Below, piece by piece: positions 12,105 through 21,304 of a stretch of 64,000 bases of DNA. Both the position numbers and the translations under genes were made by a program. This stretch comes from Hoplostethus atlanticus (lineage: Eukaryota > Chordata > Actinopteri > Trachichthyiformes > Trachichthyidae). Each line of letters opens with the position of its first letter. Positions within the stretch are counted from its first letter, which is position 1. The notes beneath the pieces are model-generated. The model was not told where the DNA came from and did not search any database. It was given only the letters and a program-made list of their open reading frames with translations. The stretch covers positions 186,001-250,000 of the forward strand of contig JAXDDX010000289.1 in NCBI GenBank assembly GCA_034670405.1, in the 5' to 3' direction.

Positions 12105-13589
12105 GGGGAGACCGGGGATGGTTGTAACACATTTTGTCTCAGCACCTATAACTCAGAGGGTTTAGGTGTTAGATTTCTCAAATTTTGACACAAAGTACCC
12201 ACATGTGTCTATAACAAATAGCAGTCATTTCAACCTCTACTATAATATCACAGACTTCATGAATTGATGTCAAATACAAGGAGTTCCATTGTTACAACCT
12301 ACCCCAATATCGGGTTAAGTTGTAACACGAGCTGGGGTAAGTTGTAACAATAAGAGGGAAGAAGCAAAAATTGAGACCACACCATGCAATTTGCATTAGA
12401 AGAGCTTTAATGAAAGAACACATCAAGTGAGTGAGTGAGTGCATGCGTGTCTGTCTTTGACTATGAAATACTGTATATTATAAAACGGTTAGTTCCGATC
12501 CATTGTTTCTATTGGTCAGTTTGCGTCCCAGCTGTGACCATATTCCCTGACGGGTTAAAGCTTGTAGCTCGCGCCAAGCTAGTTGCCTCTGCACTTCTCA
12601 TGGACAGGTTGGGATGCCGTTTCATGAACCCTGAGAACCAATCAGGACCTGCCATGGATTTCTCATCCCATGATTGGGGGTGTTTGAGGTTGTACTCCAT
12701 TGCCAGTTGATAGGCAAACTTTCTGACCTAAAAAAGTGTAAATCGGAAATGAATAAAAAACCTTTGATACATACATTAGTATCCAATTTCTACTTTGGCC
12801 TAACTGGCTAACCTGTACCTATCATATGCTTACCTCACGTGGAGTCAGTCCGTAGTACAGGTCTGCTGCCTGCATCAAATAGCCAGTCAGGACTACTTCT
12901 TGTGCCTCACTGAAGACCTTCTGACTGCTATGGTAACCTACACGGGGCTGCTCCCTTGAGCCTTTCTCTTTAAGATTCTGTAAAGCTTTACAATATCTGC
13001 CCAAAGTGACATGGTAGATAGAATGGGCCTTGGCGACAGATCTAACTGATTTTTCCTGTCTGACTTCATATGCAGCCTTTTTCAGGATATCAGCAGGCAC
13101 ACCCCTGTCTGTCTTTCTTTTCCACTGTCTAGGCATGCTGAAAAATAAAGAAAATGGAAAAAGTGTCCTTAGTCTCCATTGGGGGATAGTTGTAACACTT
13201 TTTTCAAAAGTGTTGCAACTATCCCCACCCCTGTCAGCCATTATATAGCTAGCTATTGTAGCATGGTGGTTTGAAATTAGCATGAATGGAATGCATCACA
13301 TTACTTGAAAGACTACTGTATAATCTAATACAAGTTATATAATTTTAACTTCAACACTATCAGTGCTAATCAAAATATAAATTTGGTCCAAAAAATTACT
13401 TTCTTACCTCAGAATCAGTTTTTTGGCTGTAAAATCTGCAGCTTTGCTCACACAGCCATGAAACTCCACATGTGGGATGAGGAAGGAAGGGTATGTGCAG
13501 TACTGATGACATGACTCTAGCATATCCCTGATTGGTGGAACTGGTGCTGTTGCAACTAACCCCATGTTACAACCATCCCCGGTCTCCCC
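12105..13589 (-). mobile_element. pogo-like DNA transposon, internally deleted
   Basis: Inverted ends GGGGAGACCGGGGATGGTTG at 12105 and its mirror at 13566-13589 are flanked by TA target duplications (12103-12104, 13590-13591). The theme GTTGTAACAC repeats inside both arms (for example 12312-12350 and 13188-13225). The 1485-bp element sits in the Tc1 coding region. Its reverse-strand gene has both DNA-binding domains but no catalytic domain. Confidence 0.9.
12509..13283 (-). pseudogene. pogo transposase DNA-binding region (psq and CENPB-type HTH)
   Basis: The upstream piece (12822-13283) contains a psq-type helix-turn-helix: DILKKAAYEVRQEKSVRSVA, then IYHVTLGRYCKAL. The real start is probably the internal MPRQWKRKTDRGVP (near 13137). 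The second piece (12509-12700) matches the CENPB-type domain: EYNLKHPQSWDEKSMAGPDW, then FMKRHPNLSMRSAEATSLAR. This is the usual order in pogo/Tigger/jerky-type transposases. The DDE_1 catalytic domain that should follow is missing. An intron or deletion separates the two pieces. Confidence 0.75.
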
Positions 13590-13753
13590 TACATCAGAGT
13601 CTCTAGTTTGAGAAACAGATGCCTCACAGGTCCTCAACTGGCAGCTTCATTACAGTTTTCACTTTGGCACTAATTTCAGAACCTTATGGTCATTTTTTAA
13701 AACTCTAGACACTTGTAACACAGGCTGTCCAATGTTCAAAACATTGCATTGTG

Positions 13754-14235
13754 AGTAGTAATATTTGTGCCGCCTCCTGTCAAAATTAACCTGTCAAAAT
13801 GACCCCCTGTTGATTTATGACCTGTCAATACTTGACAGTTGATTGACAGCCTGTCAAAATTAGATTTATGACCCCCCTGTTGATTGACAGCCTGTCAAAA
13901 TTAGATTTATGACCCCCCTGTTGATTGACAGCCTGTCAATATTTGACAGTTTTGATTGATGACCTATCGACCTCCTTTTGATTGACAGCCTGTCAGTAAT
14001 TTGACAGTTTTGATTGATGACCTGTGTGATGTGTCATGTTGTGACCTTTTAATTATTTAATGATCCTAATGATGAGGTATTTCCGAGCGTGTGGGCGGAG
14101 GCGTCATTCATTTGTTCTTTTGATCCTGAACGGGTGTACTGACCAGTGTCAAACGTGGGTCATTGGGGGTTGTGTGACACCTGACGTGCTATGGGAAAGT
14201 GTTTTTGTTTTATGATCCTATTGATCAGAAGCGTA
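13754..14235 (+). repeat. Left terminal inverted repeat of the Polinton-like element
   Basis: About 480 bp matches the reverse complement of 23165-23566. The outer 230 bp is an array of short units built on TTGACAG and CTGTCAA with GACCCCCCTGTTGATTG spacers. TGATTGACAG occurs at 13840, 13881, 13922 and 13979. The inner half is non-repetitive and matches the right arm well (for example GTCATTCATTTGTTC). Confidence 0.9.
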
Positions 14236-14339
14236 TTTTAGACCGGAAGGGTTAGGGTTAGAAAAAAGAAAAAAGAAAAAAAAAAGGCAGGATTTTAAAA
14301 AAGGTTAAATACGGAGACGGAGACTAATGGCGTCATCAT

Positions 14340-15179
14340 TTGGAAGCTTTCTACTCCCCATACCATACCATACCAATAGCTCCAATACCAACCGCTATGA
14401 CCGCCTCTCCAACACCCCCACAACCCATCGAGGATCAACCCATGCCGGGTAACTTGAGCTATCAGAGCCCGGACCCTGAGAACCGATACGATGATGTGAC
14501 GGTGGTCGCTCCGAATGCGCCCGTCAGAAGAATCAAACCCCGGCGTCTGACTAGCGATGACCCGTGGATATGTTGCAAGCAGTTGTTCAACAAGACACTG
14601 CCGCAAGATGAGACAGCAAGATGTGGATATGATGATGAAGATAAAGAAAATAAACCATGGCTGTGTGGACATGGCGAATACCTAGGCCGACAGAACCTCA
14701 CATTCCTCAGAGAAGTGGAAGAAGATATGAACGGGATCGACGTTGCTGAGCAAACAGGTCAAGCGAAGACAGATGTTGGAGGGCCTGCTCAAGACTTGTC
14801 CCCGCGTCTACCTTCAGAGGCTGTAGATCTTTTAAAGGCCACTACGTGTGTATGTATCGAAAAGCTTCTTAATACAAAGCTGGAGCAAGACTGTTGGGAC
14901 TGTCAAGCAAACCACCCTAGCCAAAGGAGGCATAGCTGTCTATATGGAGTACCAGCCTATTACTTTACTGATAATTTTGACAAAGTATGTGATAAGTTAT
15001 TTACAAAGTCCTTCTTAGAAATATTAATACTAGTTTTAGGGCGCACTCTGACTATATATACAACACCTGACAAGATTCTTGGTGTGGCTGAAACAGTGGC
15101 AGTCGAGCTACAAGCAGAGAGCAACATTGACAAGAAACTGGTTGAGATAAAAGAAAATCACCCCTGCCAACGAATCTAA
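14340..15179 (+). CDS. Polinton accessory protein with duplicated Cys motif
   Basis: An intact 279-residue frame is the first gene inside the left repeat. The N-terminal 60 residues are Pro-rich. Two related Cys blocks follow: ICCKQLFNKTLPQDETARC at about residues 77-95 and CVCIEKLLNTKLEQDCWDC at about 176-194. The second runs into HPSQRRHSCLYG, giving C-x2-C-x5-PSQ-x2-H-x-C, a likely zinc site. I recall similar PSQ..H.C patterns in small accessory proteins of other aquatic DNA viruses, but this is unchecked. The start could also be a later Met (for example residue 19). Function unknown; possibly an early regulatory protein. Confidence 0.6.
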   Translation: MEAFYSPYHTIPIAPIPTAMTASPTPPQPIEDQPMPGNLSYQSPDPENRYDDVTVVAPNAPVRRIKPRRLTSDDPWICCKQLFNKTLPQDETARCGYDDEDKENKPWLCGHGEYLGRQNLTFLREVEEDMNGIDVAEQTGQAKTDVGGPAQDLSPRLPSEAVDLLKATTCVCIEKLLNTKLEQDCWDCQANHPSQRRHSCLYGVPAYYFTDNFDKVCDKLFTKSFLEILILVLGRTLTIYTTPDKILGVAETVAVELQAESNIDKKLVEIKENHPCQRI

Positions 15180-15473
15180 CATCTTTGAAGCTGTACAGAG
15201 CTGGGTGGTATCCTTCTAGAGAATTGAATGAACGAAACGTTGAATACAGCTGACTGTGACAACAAACCATATATCTATTTTTATTATTTTTTATTTCAAT
15301 AATCATGTAAGGTGTATCGATATTGTGAATAAGATTGGGTGTCTATGTATCTATTTGTACATGTATGTTGATGAATGAGCAAAAACAAAACATGTAAAAA
15401 TAAAATGACCCAATCCATAACATAAAGACTGTTTGACTCCCATTCTCTTCTCATTTGGTTTACAGCATCACAC
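15180..15473 (+). terminator. 3' end region with AATAAAATGACCCAA
   Basis: The gap between the accessory gene and the integrase contains AATAAAATGACCCAATCC at about 15400-15417. A poly-A signal with the same downstream bases occurs again after the protease gene (about 20039-20054). The shared string suggests a repeated transcript 3'-end cassette within the element. Confidence 0.45.
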
Positions 15474-16543
15474 ATGGATAGTACCTTAGAAAAACTTTAT
15501 TATGACCCTGCAAACCCAGGGTCATTTGGGGGTATTAGCAAATTACACACAGCTGTAAAAGAAAATATCGGCGTGGCTCCACCTCTACAAGATATAAAGA
15601 AATGGTTATTTAAACAAGATGCTTATACATTACATGCACCGCTATTCAAAAACTTTAAGAGGAATAGGGTTCTAGTTAACGGGATAGATGGACAGTTTCA
15701 GGTAGACTTGATGGAAATGGGCCAGTATTCAGATGCAAACGATGGCGTGCGATATCTTTTGACAGTCATTGACGTCTTTTCAAAATACGCATGGGTTCGC
15801 TGTCTGACTTCTAAGACCGGGAATTATGTGACCAAGGCTTTTCGTGACATTCTAACACATGGCCGTGTACCCAAGAAACTACAAACAGACGCCGGAAAAG
15901 AATTTTAGAATAAGTCGTTCCAAGGTCTGATGGAAACATATAATATTAAGCATTTCTCAACGTCAAACGAGACCAAGGCTAGTGTGGTGGAACGCTTGAA
16001 CAGGACTCGAAAAACTCGCATGTGGAGATATTTAACGGTGGTTAATTCACATTGTTATGTAGATAAACTGCAGGATATGGTGTTGAGCTACAACAGCACT
16101 TATCATAGATCGATCAAAATGGCTCCGGCTCAAGTGAATCAAGACAATGAGAAAGATGTGTTTAACAATCTATACAAAACCAAGCCCGAATCACCTGTTG
16201 AATTTAAGTTTGATCTGGGCGACACTGTTAGAATTTCAAAGCTTCGTGGTGCTTTTCGAAAAGGATATGAACAGACTTTTACAGATGAATATTTTACAAT
16301 AACACAGCGATTAGCACGCCGACCCCCTGTCTATATATTAAAAGACCACGCAGGAGATGTGTTACAGGGTACTTTTTATGAGAAAGAGTTGCAACAAGTA
16401 AAAACAAAGTGTTTAAGATAGAAAAGATATTGGCTAGAAAAAGAGTGGGGCGTAGAAAAATGGTGTTGGTTAAATGGATAGGATGGCCCGACAAATTCAA
16501 CTCCTGGGTTTCAGAGTCACATATCCAATGCTTAAACACATAA
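15474..16543 (+). pseudogene. rve (retrovirus-type) integrase with chromodomain, broken
   Basis: Polinton integrases join the linear element to host DNA. The N-terminal part (144 residues) has a helix-rich start and the first two catalytic residues of the D,D-35-E core: D78 in FQVDLMEM and D139 in LQTDAGKEF. The next part (to 16421) has the third, E in SVVERLNRT, then an SH3-like region (FDLGDTVRISKLRGAF). A chromodomain-like tail (LVKWIGWPDKFNSWV) ends at 16543. There is an in-frame TAG at 15906-15908 and a frame change at about 16400-16415, just before the chromodomain. As written it cannot give a full integrase. Confidence 0.85.
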
Positions 16544-16591
16544 ACATCATTCTACATTGTGCAGAGTAGGTGTAAGCACCTATCCGCTAAT

Positions 16592-17370
16592 ATGGCCAAC
16601 GATGGGTATTTTGTGACATTACCCAGTAATGCATCATCTTCAGTTTATCCCCAGAATAAGATATGGAATTATAGAACAAAATTAGCACAGACTATAAATC
16701 TCAAGGATGCGTATGAAGTAGGGGTCCTCGAAGTTCAATACCCCCGCACATGGAGCAGTTTTTCAGAGCATGAGGCCAAAGTGCGTATGTTCGATATTAA
16801 AATGCAAAGGTTAGACACTATATCTATACCAGTGGGACATTATGACGGTATATCCAGGATCCTAGAAGAATTAAATTCGGCTATTACTCAAAACGGAGGC
16901 TTTAGAATACAACTACGGTATGACAGCATTAGAAACTGTGTGGGTCTATCCGGAGACCAAAATATAGGCATTGTATTTCAGGGACAGTTGGCTCATATTC
17001 TTGGGTTCACACCCGGAGTTACTTTCTTTGGGTTACAGACGCCTGGTAAACCATCTGACGCAGTCTATTACGCGAAACACCCTGCTGATATCCATGGAGG
17101 ATGTTACAACATGTTTATTTACACAGACATAGTTGACTATCAGATCGTTGGAGATAGCCACGTTCCCCTCCTCCGAAGTATTAATATTACAGACACGCGT
17201 AAGAAACACCCCATTCTGATGTTTGACAAGCCACACTACGTGCCACTCTCCAAATCTACTATCGGTGACATCGAGATCAGTCTAAAGACAGACCAGAACC
17301 AACCAATTCCATTCACCTAGGAAAAGTCATCATCAAACTACACTTTAGACCTAATAGGCAGAGACATTAG
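16592..17370 (+). pseudogene. Penton-like minor capsid protein
   Basis: The frame from ATG 16592 begins MANDGYFVTLPSNASSSVYP, then KIWNYRTKLAQTINL and YEVGVLEVQYPRTW. This opening (FVTLPSN...Y.N....Y.T.L...I.L...WEVGL.E...P..W) is typical of Polinton/adintovirus minor capsid (penton) proteins, single jelly-roll vertex proteins. It runs 242 codons from this Met to a stop at 17318-17320. The usual C-terminal strand (IIKLHFRPN) is found in another frame up to 17370, so one indel lies at about 17305-17320. An upstream in-frame Met exists at 16559, but MANDGYF fits the family start better. Confidence 0.75.
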
Positions 17371-17379
17371 ACAGACCAA

Positions 17380-17823
17380 ATGGTATCCAGACTGCGCTAT
17401 GATGACGACAGATACACCGCGTATTATTTGAATCAAGCTGGAAGTGCTCTTCTGGATATTACGGAACCAGTACGCAGTATGGAGCAGGGCTTGGCGGCAT
17501 GTTCCGCAGTCTATTCAGAATGGCACTCCCCCAATTCAAAAAAGGTCTGACCATCGCTAAACCTCATCTAAAATCTGCCGCCAAAAACATTGCTAGCGAT
17601 GTGGTCGCTAATATAACGAACGCCGCCACAAGACACAGAATGCAACAGCAGGATGGGTCGGGGTATGGTCGCCGTTGTTAAAAGACCAATTAAATTCCCT
17701 CCACACAGCCGTGGGCGGACCCATAATGCTAAAAGACGCAAGAAATCAAATAAAGCGTTGGTCACTGTAAGAAGAACATCAAACCCTAAAGGTCGTAAGA
17801 TTACTGCGAAGGATATATTTTAA
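17380..17823 (+). pseudogene. Small basic/amphipathic core-type virion protein, frameshifted
   Basis: The start from ATG 17380 reads RLRYDDDRYTAYYLNQAGS. A second frame gives YGAGLGGMFRSLFRMALPQF, then KKGLTIAKPHLKSAAKNI. A third, ending at 17823, is very basic (NAKRRKKSNKA, RKITAKDIF). Together they look like one small gene between penton and hexon with frame changes at about 17430-17470 and 17650-17665. The GLGGMFRSLFR stretch and following amphipathic helix resemble the membrane-active/core proteins found in this position in adintoviruses and adenoviruses (pVI-like). That comparison is inference. Confidence 0.5.
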
Positions 17824-17835
17824 TTTCATTACAAA

Positions 17836-19480
17836 ATGGCCTTACTACACAGTATGTCAGAGGAATGTGTTAAGAGTGAATTGGACCTCTTTACTCTACC
17901 GTTGACACAAATGGCAATAGAAAAATCCACATATCAAGAGATACTGCCTCAGTCGGCCATCACGGACACGGGACCTTTGGAGTTTTACATATCGGCAAGC
18001 AGCGAAGACTATATCGATTTAAACAACACCTTTGTGTTTCTACGTGTTAAAATCATGAAAGCTGATGGTACAGATATAGGAGCATTGGATGAAGTAGGGC
18101 TGATCAATTACCCAGGCTGTACACTATTCTCCCAGATCAATATCACACTGGGGGATAGATTGATTATGCAGTCTTCAAATACCTACATTACATTACATTA
18201 CAGTCATTTAGCAGACGCTTTTATCCAAAGCGACTTACAATAAGTGCATTCAACATAGGTAGGCAAGAAAACTACTAGTCACCAGAAATCGTAAGTGCAT
18301 TTCCTTCCTAAACAAGCAACTAAGAGCATAACTAGTGTTAAGGTAAGAGTGCAATAAGTTAGCAACCTACTTTATCTTAAACAAATGAGACAAATAAGAG
18401 AATCAAATAAACAAGAGCTAAGACAAATAAGTGAACCAAATAAACAAGAGCTAAGACAAATAAGTGTATCAAATGAACAAGAGCCAATAAACAAGAGCTC
18501 AGACACATAATTGACGACAAATAGGCAAGGCTAAGAGGAAGTGTCAGGGTAGTGTTTCCTGTATAGAGGCATACTAGAATGTTTGCTAAACTATGGAACA
18601 GAAGCTTTGGAGTCCCAATTTGCATGCAGACTTTTTATTAAAGATAGTGCCGGCTACGTGGACGATTCATCACCTTCAGGAGAAATTAAGGGCTAAAAGA
18701 GAGAGCTCGACATACGGCTCACAGTCATGTCGTAGAACTGATTGCGCCTATTCACGCTGATCTATTTTTTCATGAAAAATTATTATTGAACGGCGTTGAT
18801 CTTAAAATGAAATTCATTAGATCAAAAGATGATTTTTGTATCATGTCTCATGGTAGTACACAATACCGTGTTAACATTGTGTCCGCTAGCGTCTATGTTA
18901 AAAAGGTTTCTGTAGCACCTAATATCAAGCTGGCCCACGCCAAAGCATTGACCCATACTAATGCTAAATACCCAATCGATCGTGTCTATCTTAAAAACTA
19001 CTCCATACCGGCCGGTACCAGAGTTTGTAATCAAGACAATCTTTTTTTGGGTCAGATACCTAAATTTATCATTATAGGCTTTGTTGACAACGAAGCATTC
19101 ACAGGGCACACTGGTCGCAACCCCTTCAGATTTCCCTACAGAGTTCCTAGCTATTTATACCGATGGGCATACATATCCGGCAAAACCTTTCCAACCAGAT
19201 TTTAGAAATGGACAGTATGTCTGCGAGTATTTTCAATTAATTCAGGCAACAGGGCGACAGCTGAAAGACCAAGGTCTAGCCATCGATCGTGATGATTTTG
19301 ACGACGGATATACATTGTTTTGTTTTAATCTTGAGCCTGACGAGGGTTGTGGACAATGTACGGCTAGAGGCAAGGTTCAGAACAGCTCTGGCTAGAACCG
19401 TCAACCTAATCTGCTATGCTGTTTATGACTCTATTATCGAAATATCCAATCGCAGACAAGTACTATTGGATCACTACTAA
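17836..19480 (+). pseudogene. Hexon-like major capsid protein, interrupted
   Basis: The N-terminal 116 residues contain ELDLFTLPLTQMAIEKSTY, then GPLEFYISASSEDYIDLNNT and GCTLFSQINITLGDRLI. This is the start of the first jelly roll of Polinton/adintovirus double-jelly-roll capsid proteins. A repeat is inserted at 18187-18559. Coding sequence resumes near 18560 (LLNYGTEALESQFACRLF), hits an in-frame stop at 18694-18696, then continues in shifted frames at about 18786-19110, 19081-19395 and to 19480. The last piece (VNLICYAVYDSIIEI...LLDHY) is the expected C-terminus. It follows the core-type protein and precedes the protease, the usual order. Confidence 0.8.
18187..18559 (-). repeat. Interspersed repeat with SINE/LINE conserved tail, inside the capsid gene
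   Basis: The left edge is TACATTACATTACATTACAG followed by TCATTTAGCAGACGC and TTTATCCAAAGCGACTTAC. This is the reverse complement of the conserved fish retroposon 3' segment GCTTTGGATAAAAGCGTCTG...TAATGTAATG. A unit of about 35 bp rich in AATAAACAAGAGCTAAGACA repeats about three times at 18380-18500. Capsid codons stop at 18186 and restart at about 18560, which defines the insert to within a few bases. No clear target duplication. Confidence 0.7.
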
Positions 19481-19491
19481 GTCACAACCGT

Positions 19492-20004
19492 ATGATGAAT
19501 ACCCTAGAGCTGACATCGGTTATTGAAAAATTCGCCAAAAGGGCTTCTTTTTTGGGAGTGTTTGCCTGTGATCAGATTCCCTATGATATTGAAAGAGTGC
19601 CCGCCATGCTGATAGTCAACACAGACCCGGCACGTTTACCCGGTACGCATTGGTTGGCCATATACATCACAGCCCGTAGAGAGGCTTACTTTTTTGATTC
19701 ATTTGTAAATACACCCATGGCATTCTCGGACCCCATATACAGTTTTTTTAACCAGAACTGCGACGATGTGTTTTATTCTACACGCCAAGTACAAGACAAT
19801 CTGGCTACCACATGCAGACAACATTGTGTGTTTTTCTTATTTAATATACAGAAGGGCGTGTCCTACCAAAATGTATTAAAAAAGTATAGTGATAATCTCG
19901 TCTGTAACGATGCTATGGTCTGTAAATTTGTTAACCGGATACAACCCAATATGTGTAGCCATTACGATTTTACCTGTATACAGAGTGTATGTGCTAGATT
20001 GTAA
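19492..20004 (+). CDS. Adenain-like cysteine protease
   Basis: An intact 170-residue frame matches the adenovirus-type maturation protease family (C5/ULP fold), which cleaves virion precursors. The triad is visible: H53 in GTHWLAIYI, D69 in AYFFDSF and C108 in ATTCRQHCVFF. Q101 lies seven residues before the Cys, as in adenain. The residue after the catalytic Cys is Arg, where family members usually have Gly, so activity may be impaired. It is the only morphogenetic gene without a stop or frameshift. Either of the first two Met codons may be the start. Confidence 0.85.
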   Translation: MMNTLELTSVIEKFAKRASFLGVFACDQIPYDIERVPAMLIVNTDPARLPGTHWLAIYITARREAYFFDSFVNTPMAFSDPIYSFFNQNCDDVFYSTRQVQDNLATTCRQHCVFFLFNIQKGVSYQNVLKKYSDNLVCNDAMVCKFVNRIQPNMCSHYDFTCIQSVCARL

Positions 20005-20204
20005 TTTTGTTTCAAGTCATGATTATGTATGTGATGAATAAAATGACCCAAGTCAAAATGTTTTCGCAGGAGTGTATTTATTTAATATGCAAAATACAAA
20101 AAAACATTATAATTCATTCAATACAGATAATATGCAAAAAATACAAAAGATGGAAAAGAAAAAACATTTGAACAAAGCAAATAAAACAAATACAAAGAAA
20201 TAAA
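20005..20204. terminator. Convergent 3' end region
   Basis: The plus-strand set ends with AATAAAATGACCCAAGTC at about 20039-20056. The reverse-strand set ends in A/T-rich sequence with AATAAA readable on the minus strand near 20080. The two gene blocks of the element meet here. Confidence 0.5.
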
Positions 20205-20957
20205 TCAGTAGGTTACCCAATCTCTTAACATGAGTCTAGTAGATCCAGATGTAGCTGTATCACGAATACTTTGATTACCCCGAGAAGAAGAGGCTGGAGA
20301 CTCATTATCGCTAGTAGAAACAGGCATATTCTTATATCCTGTAATAAGTTGCTTGACCCTTGTGTTGGGTATAGAGGTTAGAGGCACATTTAGATCAGCT
20401 AGAGCTTTTAAAAACTCGCGCCATCCTAAAGGTCTGGAAGAATCGTTAACATTGTAGGGAGCTGTGACATTCTTCAACAAATCGTAAATGTGTGACCCTC
20501 TTATCACATTCCCATTAACAATAAGTTCACCCTGGCCTATCCATGCTACAACATCTTTGGATTTCTGCATTGAAGCCATGAGATGTGTTACATTTCCTCT
20601 GCTCTTTTGAGGTATGTGTTTTAGAACCTCCTCAACGTCATCTTTTTTGTCATCGGTAGTACTATCTTTCATCTCCACATCAACCACATCATCATGAGGA
20701 AGATTGAGTGTCAAAAATCCTTTTTCTTGGTCACCCTGTCTAACCATGGTCAAGAAACGCTGTAGAACATGAGCATATTTCTTTGCTTTTTCATGCAAGT
20801 CAGTGTCTGGTAGCCCCAAGACATTCAGTATATCCTTATCCAGTTCGTTTTCGGCAGTCTGTCTAATAGATTCGCGAGCACTGGGTTGTTTTTATGCATC
20901 GAGCTGATGTTGTGGCACCAGATACATTTTTTGGGTATGTTCCATGCTGTCGACCAT
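20205..20957 (-). pseudogene. KMYLVP-motif Polinton protein, early stop
   Basis: The frame from ATG 20957 has KMYLVPQHQLD at about residues 10-20 and then TAA at 20892-20894. It then stays in frame as ARESIRQTAENELDKDI, YAHVLQRFLTMVRQ, a Lys/Asp-rich linker and a C-terminal region with IRGSHIYDLLKNV and LGWREFLKALADLNVPLTSI. I recognise the K-M-x-L-V-P plus ENELDK and Y..VLQR pattern as a conserved uncharacterised protein next to the ATPase in fish Polintons. Its role is unknown. It overlaps the next upstream gene by only a few bases of spacing. Confidence 0.6.
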
Positions 20958-20961
20958 ATCA

Positions 20962-21294
20962 TCAACCTCTTGAAATAAGACTGGTGATAAAGGGTAATGC
21001 GGCACCTAACAACGGCAAAAGAAAACCGCCTCCAGTCTGCTTAATCAACCTCTTCTTTCTTAAAATTTGAACCTTCTTATCGGCCAGCAGCCTGAGTCCG
21101 TTCTTTTGTTTTTTCAACCGTTGATACTGTGTCTCTGTTAAAGGTATAGCCCCTTGTAGCACATTTAAGGCTATTTCGCATAGTGTGTTGATAAAATCGT
21201 CGCTGGCAGTAGTCAGAATAATTTTCCTCATAGCAGGCGGAGCCTTATATAATAACTTTAACTGGTCTCTGTTTCTAAGAATGCGTGATGACAT
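20962..21294 (-). CDS. Small basic Polinton protein with hydrophobic tail
   Basis: The frame is open and intact. I place the start at MSSRILRNRDQ (21294), not the Met 12 codons upstream, because the ATPase stop is at 21305 and this leaves a normal gap. The protein is 110 residues: a helical region (KLLYKAPPAMRKIILTTASD, then FINTLCEIALNVLQGAIPL), a Lys/Arg-rich stretch (LKKQKNGLRLLADKKVQILR) and a Gly/hydrophobic end (GGGFLLPLLGAALPFITSLI). Proteins of this layout are common in fish Polintons. The amphipathic tail could be membrane-active; that is inference. Confidence 0.65.
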   Translation of the reverse strand: MSSRILRNRDQLKLLYKAPPAMRKIILTTASDDFINTLCEIALNVLQGAIPLTETQYQRLKKQKNGLRLLADKKVQILRKKRLIKQTGGGFLLPLLGAALPFITSLISRG

Positions 21295-21304
21295 TTTCGA
21301 CGGA

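Noticed and set aside
882..14262. GGGTTAGGGTTA at about 886 and 14250 as telomere repeats
   Set aside because: Only two units at each place; chance or transposon sequence is more likely than interstitial telomere arrays.
14295..14701. Minus-strand frames opposite the Polinton accessory gene
   Set aside because: No motif, and the plus-strand frame is longer and has a conserved-looking Cys pattern.
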